Position numbers and translations under genes: made by a program. From positions 112,301 to 176,300 of the forward strand of contig JAHDCX010000011.1 of assembly GCA_020629635.1 (NCBI GenBank): a stretch of 64,000 nucleotides of DNA, written 5' to 3'. The notes below the pieces were generated by a model, which was not told the DNA's origin, did not search any database, and worked only from the letters and a program-made list of their open reading frames with translations. The DNA is from Acidimicrobiales bacterium. GTDB taxonomy: Bacteria > Actinomycetota > Acidimicrobiia > Acidimicrobiales > SHLQ01. Numbering within the stretch: the first letter of the stretch is position 1; the number at the start of each line of letters is the position of its first letter. This document shows positions 62,030 to 64,000 of this stretch, one piece after another.

Positions 62030-62466
62030 CTAAACGACGGCAAGGAGTAGGCCCGAGCCGGTCGCTGCGGCCGCTGATACGCCTGGCGGACGTGCATGGC
62101 GTCCTCCACGATCTCGTCGCGAAGCGCGGCGTCGTCTTCGTCCCACACGTCGGGATACGTGCCCGACCCGGCCAAGAGATCGATGTCCACCATCGCCGCA
62201 ATCGCCCCACGATCGAGGCCCTCGAACGTCCGGGCGATCCGGGCAACGTCAGCGGCCGACACCTTCCGAGCCGGCCCGAAACCAAAATCCGGACCAACCG
62301 GGTCACCGTTGAAGAGCGGTTCGAGCTCGCCGAACACGCCCGTCATCGTGATCTGCACCGCCATCCACATCTTCTCGGTCTGCGGGGCATCGGCCATGGC
62401 CGCCTCCACGTCGAACGGACCGTCGTCGCCGTCGGGCACCGCGATCATCACGGTTCTCATACTCAC
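62030..62466 (-). pseudogene. DUF1877 protein with C-terminal frameshift
   Basis: The minus strand from GTG 62466 (GAGGAG eight bases upstream) encodes MRTVMIAVPDG ... EKMWMAVQITMTGVFGELEPL, DFGFGPARKVSAADVARIA, TYPDVWDED and EDAMHVRQAY. These match the DUF1877 (YfbM-like) pattern of a W-x-A-x-H/Q start, GYGPAR motif and YPxxW. At about 62085, after AY, the frame runs into Arg/Pro-rich nonsense. Shifting by one base gives AAAATGSGLLLAVV and a TAG at 62030-62032, the ending expected for the family (family pattern: AAxxGxxLL). One base is therefore missing, either a real mutation or a sequencing error. Confidence 0.75.
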
Positions 62467-62478
62467 GTCGTTGTCTCC

Positions 62479-63399
62479 TCAGGTCGGCGGAAGGTTCCAC
62501 ATCGGCGCATACGCGCCCTCCCCCTGAACAACGGGACGATCCACCGACGCCTTCAACTCGACCGGCAACGCACACAACTCCTCGAACAACGGTCCTTCGA
62601 ACCGCGGCGGACGGCTCCCCAGCGCACGCCGGAACTCCCCAAGATGCGGCGCGAACAACGCCTCCATCGCCGCCACGTTCTCCTCCGACCGAAACGGCGT
62701 CCGTGAACCCCGCACAAACAACGCATCCGAACCCACCTCCTCAACCACCCCACCCAACGCAACCACCCGATCCACCTTCGCCCCCAGATCCTCAATCTCA
62801 TCCAACCCCGTCGTCACGCCAGCAAACGGGACACGAGCCAACTCCAGATACGAGATCGTCTCGCCACCATGCGTCACCGGACCCGCACTCGACGCCCCGA
62901 CCGCAACCAAATCCAGCTCCGCCCCCAACCGCCGCGGCAACTCCGCCGCATAGTCAACCAACCCAATCCACGACCCCACCTCCTGACTCAGATCAGCACC
63001 GATCCGAATCTGAATGTTCGAGTCGCGACCGACCCGTATCTCGGACGGGTACGCGTCGGCCATTGCGACGCGGTTGTAGAAGCCCTCCGGTTCCCCGTCA
63101 GCAACGAGAGACCAGACTCCCAACCTCGCTTCTTCGCCTGCGAACGATCGAAGCTCGTCCACATCCTTGATGACCGATCCCAGCACCCTGAGGGCGACCA
63201 GCTTCACGTCCGCCCAATCACGGCGCAGTAAGTCGACGAGCTCCAAGACTTCACCGACCGTCCAACCGGCTCGGCACAACTCGACGTTCACGCGCCACCA
63301 CGACCGATTCGCCGCCAGGAACTTCGCCAGCTCCACCGGCTCCCGCCCCAGCCGAACACCGTCAACCGCCATCCACCCAGCGAACCGCGAGTCCACCAT
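62479..63399 (-). CDS. Unrecognised protein upstream of the DUF1877 gene
   Basis: A 306-residue soluble protein not assigned to a family. It opens MVDSRFAGWMAVDGVRLGREPVEL, has LLRRDWADVKLVALRVLGSVIKDVDELRS (helical), ADLSQEVGSWIGLVDYAAELPRRLGAELDLVAVG in the middle and a C-terminal ALFAPHLGEFRRALGS. The strand-helix pattern could be an immunity-like (Imm52-type) protein, but this is only a resemblance. The ATG at 63399 lies just after the HNH gene stop (63417), so it is likely in the same transcript. Confidence 0.7.
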   Translation of the reverse strand: MVDSRFAGWMAVDGVRLGREPVELAKFLAANRSWWRVNVELCRAGWTVGEVLELVDLLRRDWADVKLVALRVLGSVIKDVDELRSFAGEEARLGVWSLVADGEPEGFYNRVAMADAYPSEIRVGRDSNIQIRIGADLSQEVGSWIGLVDYAAELPRRLGAELDLVAVGASSAGPVTHGGETISYLELARVPFAGVTTGLDEIEDLGAKVDRVVALGGVVEEVGSDALFVRGSRTPFRSEENVAAMEALFAPHLGEFRRALGSRPPRFEGPLFEELCALPVELKASVDRPVVQGEGAYAPMWNLPPT

Positions 63400-63416
63400 C
63401 ACGGTCAAGGGGCCTG

Positions 63417-64000
63417 TCAGAGGCCGGGGGTGTTGCCTTTGCCCGAGTTTTCGATGCCGCAACGGATTTCGCCGTTGTCGAGCTCGGTGATTCCGCCAAG
63501 TGAGGATGGGTGGACGTGGTCGGCGACGAGCCACATGAATGGTGTGTCGCATCCGAAGCTGGTGCATCGTCCGCGTGAGAGGACGAGTAGGGCGTTTCGC
63601 ATGTCCCAGTTGAAGAGCCGGGTGTCTTTGGAGAACGTTTGGTCTTTGACGGTGAAGATCTGTCTTCGTAATCGGCCGATGAGGAGTGGTGCCAACGCGT
63701 GTTGGGGGTGGATTGGGGTGCCGCGGATCGTTTCACACCGCCCATCCACATCCACAGCATCGAGGGGGAGGGTGAACGGATCGTGGTCACCGTCGAACGC
63801 CCGATTGAGAAGGTCTTCGGCGACGGTTTCCGACATCACAATGTTGACCAATGGGATCGGGAACCCGCCGCTGTCGCGTTCGAACCCGCGGGTGACCAGA
63901 TTGGCCAACGCGACCAACGTGTTCTGGCGAAACGACCGTCGACCCTCGATGTCACCGTCGTTGTCTTGCTTGTCGCGTTCGATCACCTTTTTGAGTTCGT
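63417..64000 (-). CDS. HNH endonuclease domain protein (DUF222-like), N-terminus outside window
   Basis: The frame is open to the window edge, so the true start lies beyond 64000. The 194 visible residues end in an HNH nuclease motif: ALLVLSRGRCTSFGCDTPFMWLVADHVHPSSLGGITELDNGEIRCGIENSGKGN (pattern), with the Cys pair, DHVHP and the Asn/Cys region of the beta-beta-alpha metal site. Such domains end DUF222 / 13E12-repeat proteins that are frequent in actinobacteria. The usual AHH is DHV here. Role unknown, possibly DNA cleavage. Confidence 0.82.
   Translation of the reverse strand, partial: ELKKVIERDKQDNDGDIEGRRSFRQNTLVALANLVTRGFERDSGGFPIPLVNIVMSETVAEDLLNRAFDGDHDPFTLPLDAVDVDGRCETIRGTPIHPQHALAPLLIGRLRRQIFTVKDQTFSKDTRLFNWDMRNALLVLSRGRCTSFGCDTPFMWLVADHVHPSSLGGITELDNGEIRCGIENSGKGNTPGL

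Overview
The window is a dense, GC-rich chromosomal segment from an actinobacterium. The many GTG starts, the 1 to 4 base stop/start overlaps, Thr-rich lipoprotein linkers, a DUF2510-RDD membrane protein, an F420-type LLM oxidoreductase and a DUF222/HNH-like gene point to an Acidimicrobiia (Ilumatobacter-like) relative. The lineage is an inference from gene style, not from a marker phylogeny. No tRNA, rRNA, CRISPR array or insertion sequence was recognised, and no gene-free stretch exceeds about 300 bases.

Layout. 1-2.5 kb: an OmpR-type two-component pair (kinase cut by the window edge), a structured intergenic repeat and a small secreted protein. 2.6-8.6 kb: valS, a periplasmic-binding-like protein, and a molybdate cassette (HTH-TOBE regulator, modA, modB) without a visible modC. 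8.6-20.3 kb: an SDR, an S9 peptidase, a FabH-like ketosynthase III, an RDD protein, a PAC2 protein, membrane and lipoproteins, a degenerate metallophosphoesterase, an AcuI-like reductase and a site-2 protease. 20.4-22.8 kb: a HAD hydrolase, selD read through an in-frame TGA (selenocysteine), and a NYN-domain protein.

22.8-34.9 kb: an F420-type oxidoreductase, then a nonribosomal peptide locus: a free-standing adenylating ligase, a free-standing carrier protein and a 2664-residue NRPS (C-A-T-C-A-T-TE) on the minus strand, with an acyl-CoA-dehydrogenase-like flavoprotein divergent from them. Ligase, carrier and flavoprotein match the set that turns proline into a pyrrole-2-carboxyl starter. The first A domain is interrupted between motifs A8 and A9 by a complete zinc-ribbon PP-loop ATPase (SGGKDST, CxxC) of the AANH superfamily. 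This is the most unusual object in the window.

35-44 kb: a HupE/UreJ-like protein, a SRPBCC protein, a molybdopterin oxidoreductase, Tag glycosylase, a secreted metallopeptidase, a second selenoprotein candidate (ArsC-like, TGA at the catalytic Cys position), a P-II protein and an aquaporin. 43.8-56 kb: an envelope block with two OmpA-domain proteins, a 951-residue membrane-anchored coiled coil with three helix-hairpin-helix-like modules, a lipoprotein, tandem copies of the structured repeat, a Thr-rich amidase, an AAA+ ATPase and threonine aldolase. 56.3-64 kb: a secreted beta-propeller protein with RTX-type repeats, a DnaQ-like exonuclease, a translationally coupled DNA methyltransferase operon that looks like an uncharacterised restriction-modification or defence unit, a frameshifted DUF1877 gene, an unrecognised protein and a truncated HNH gene.
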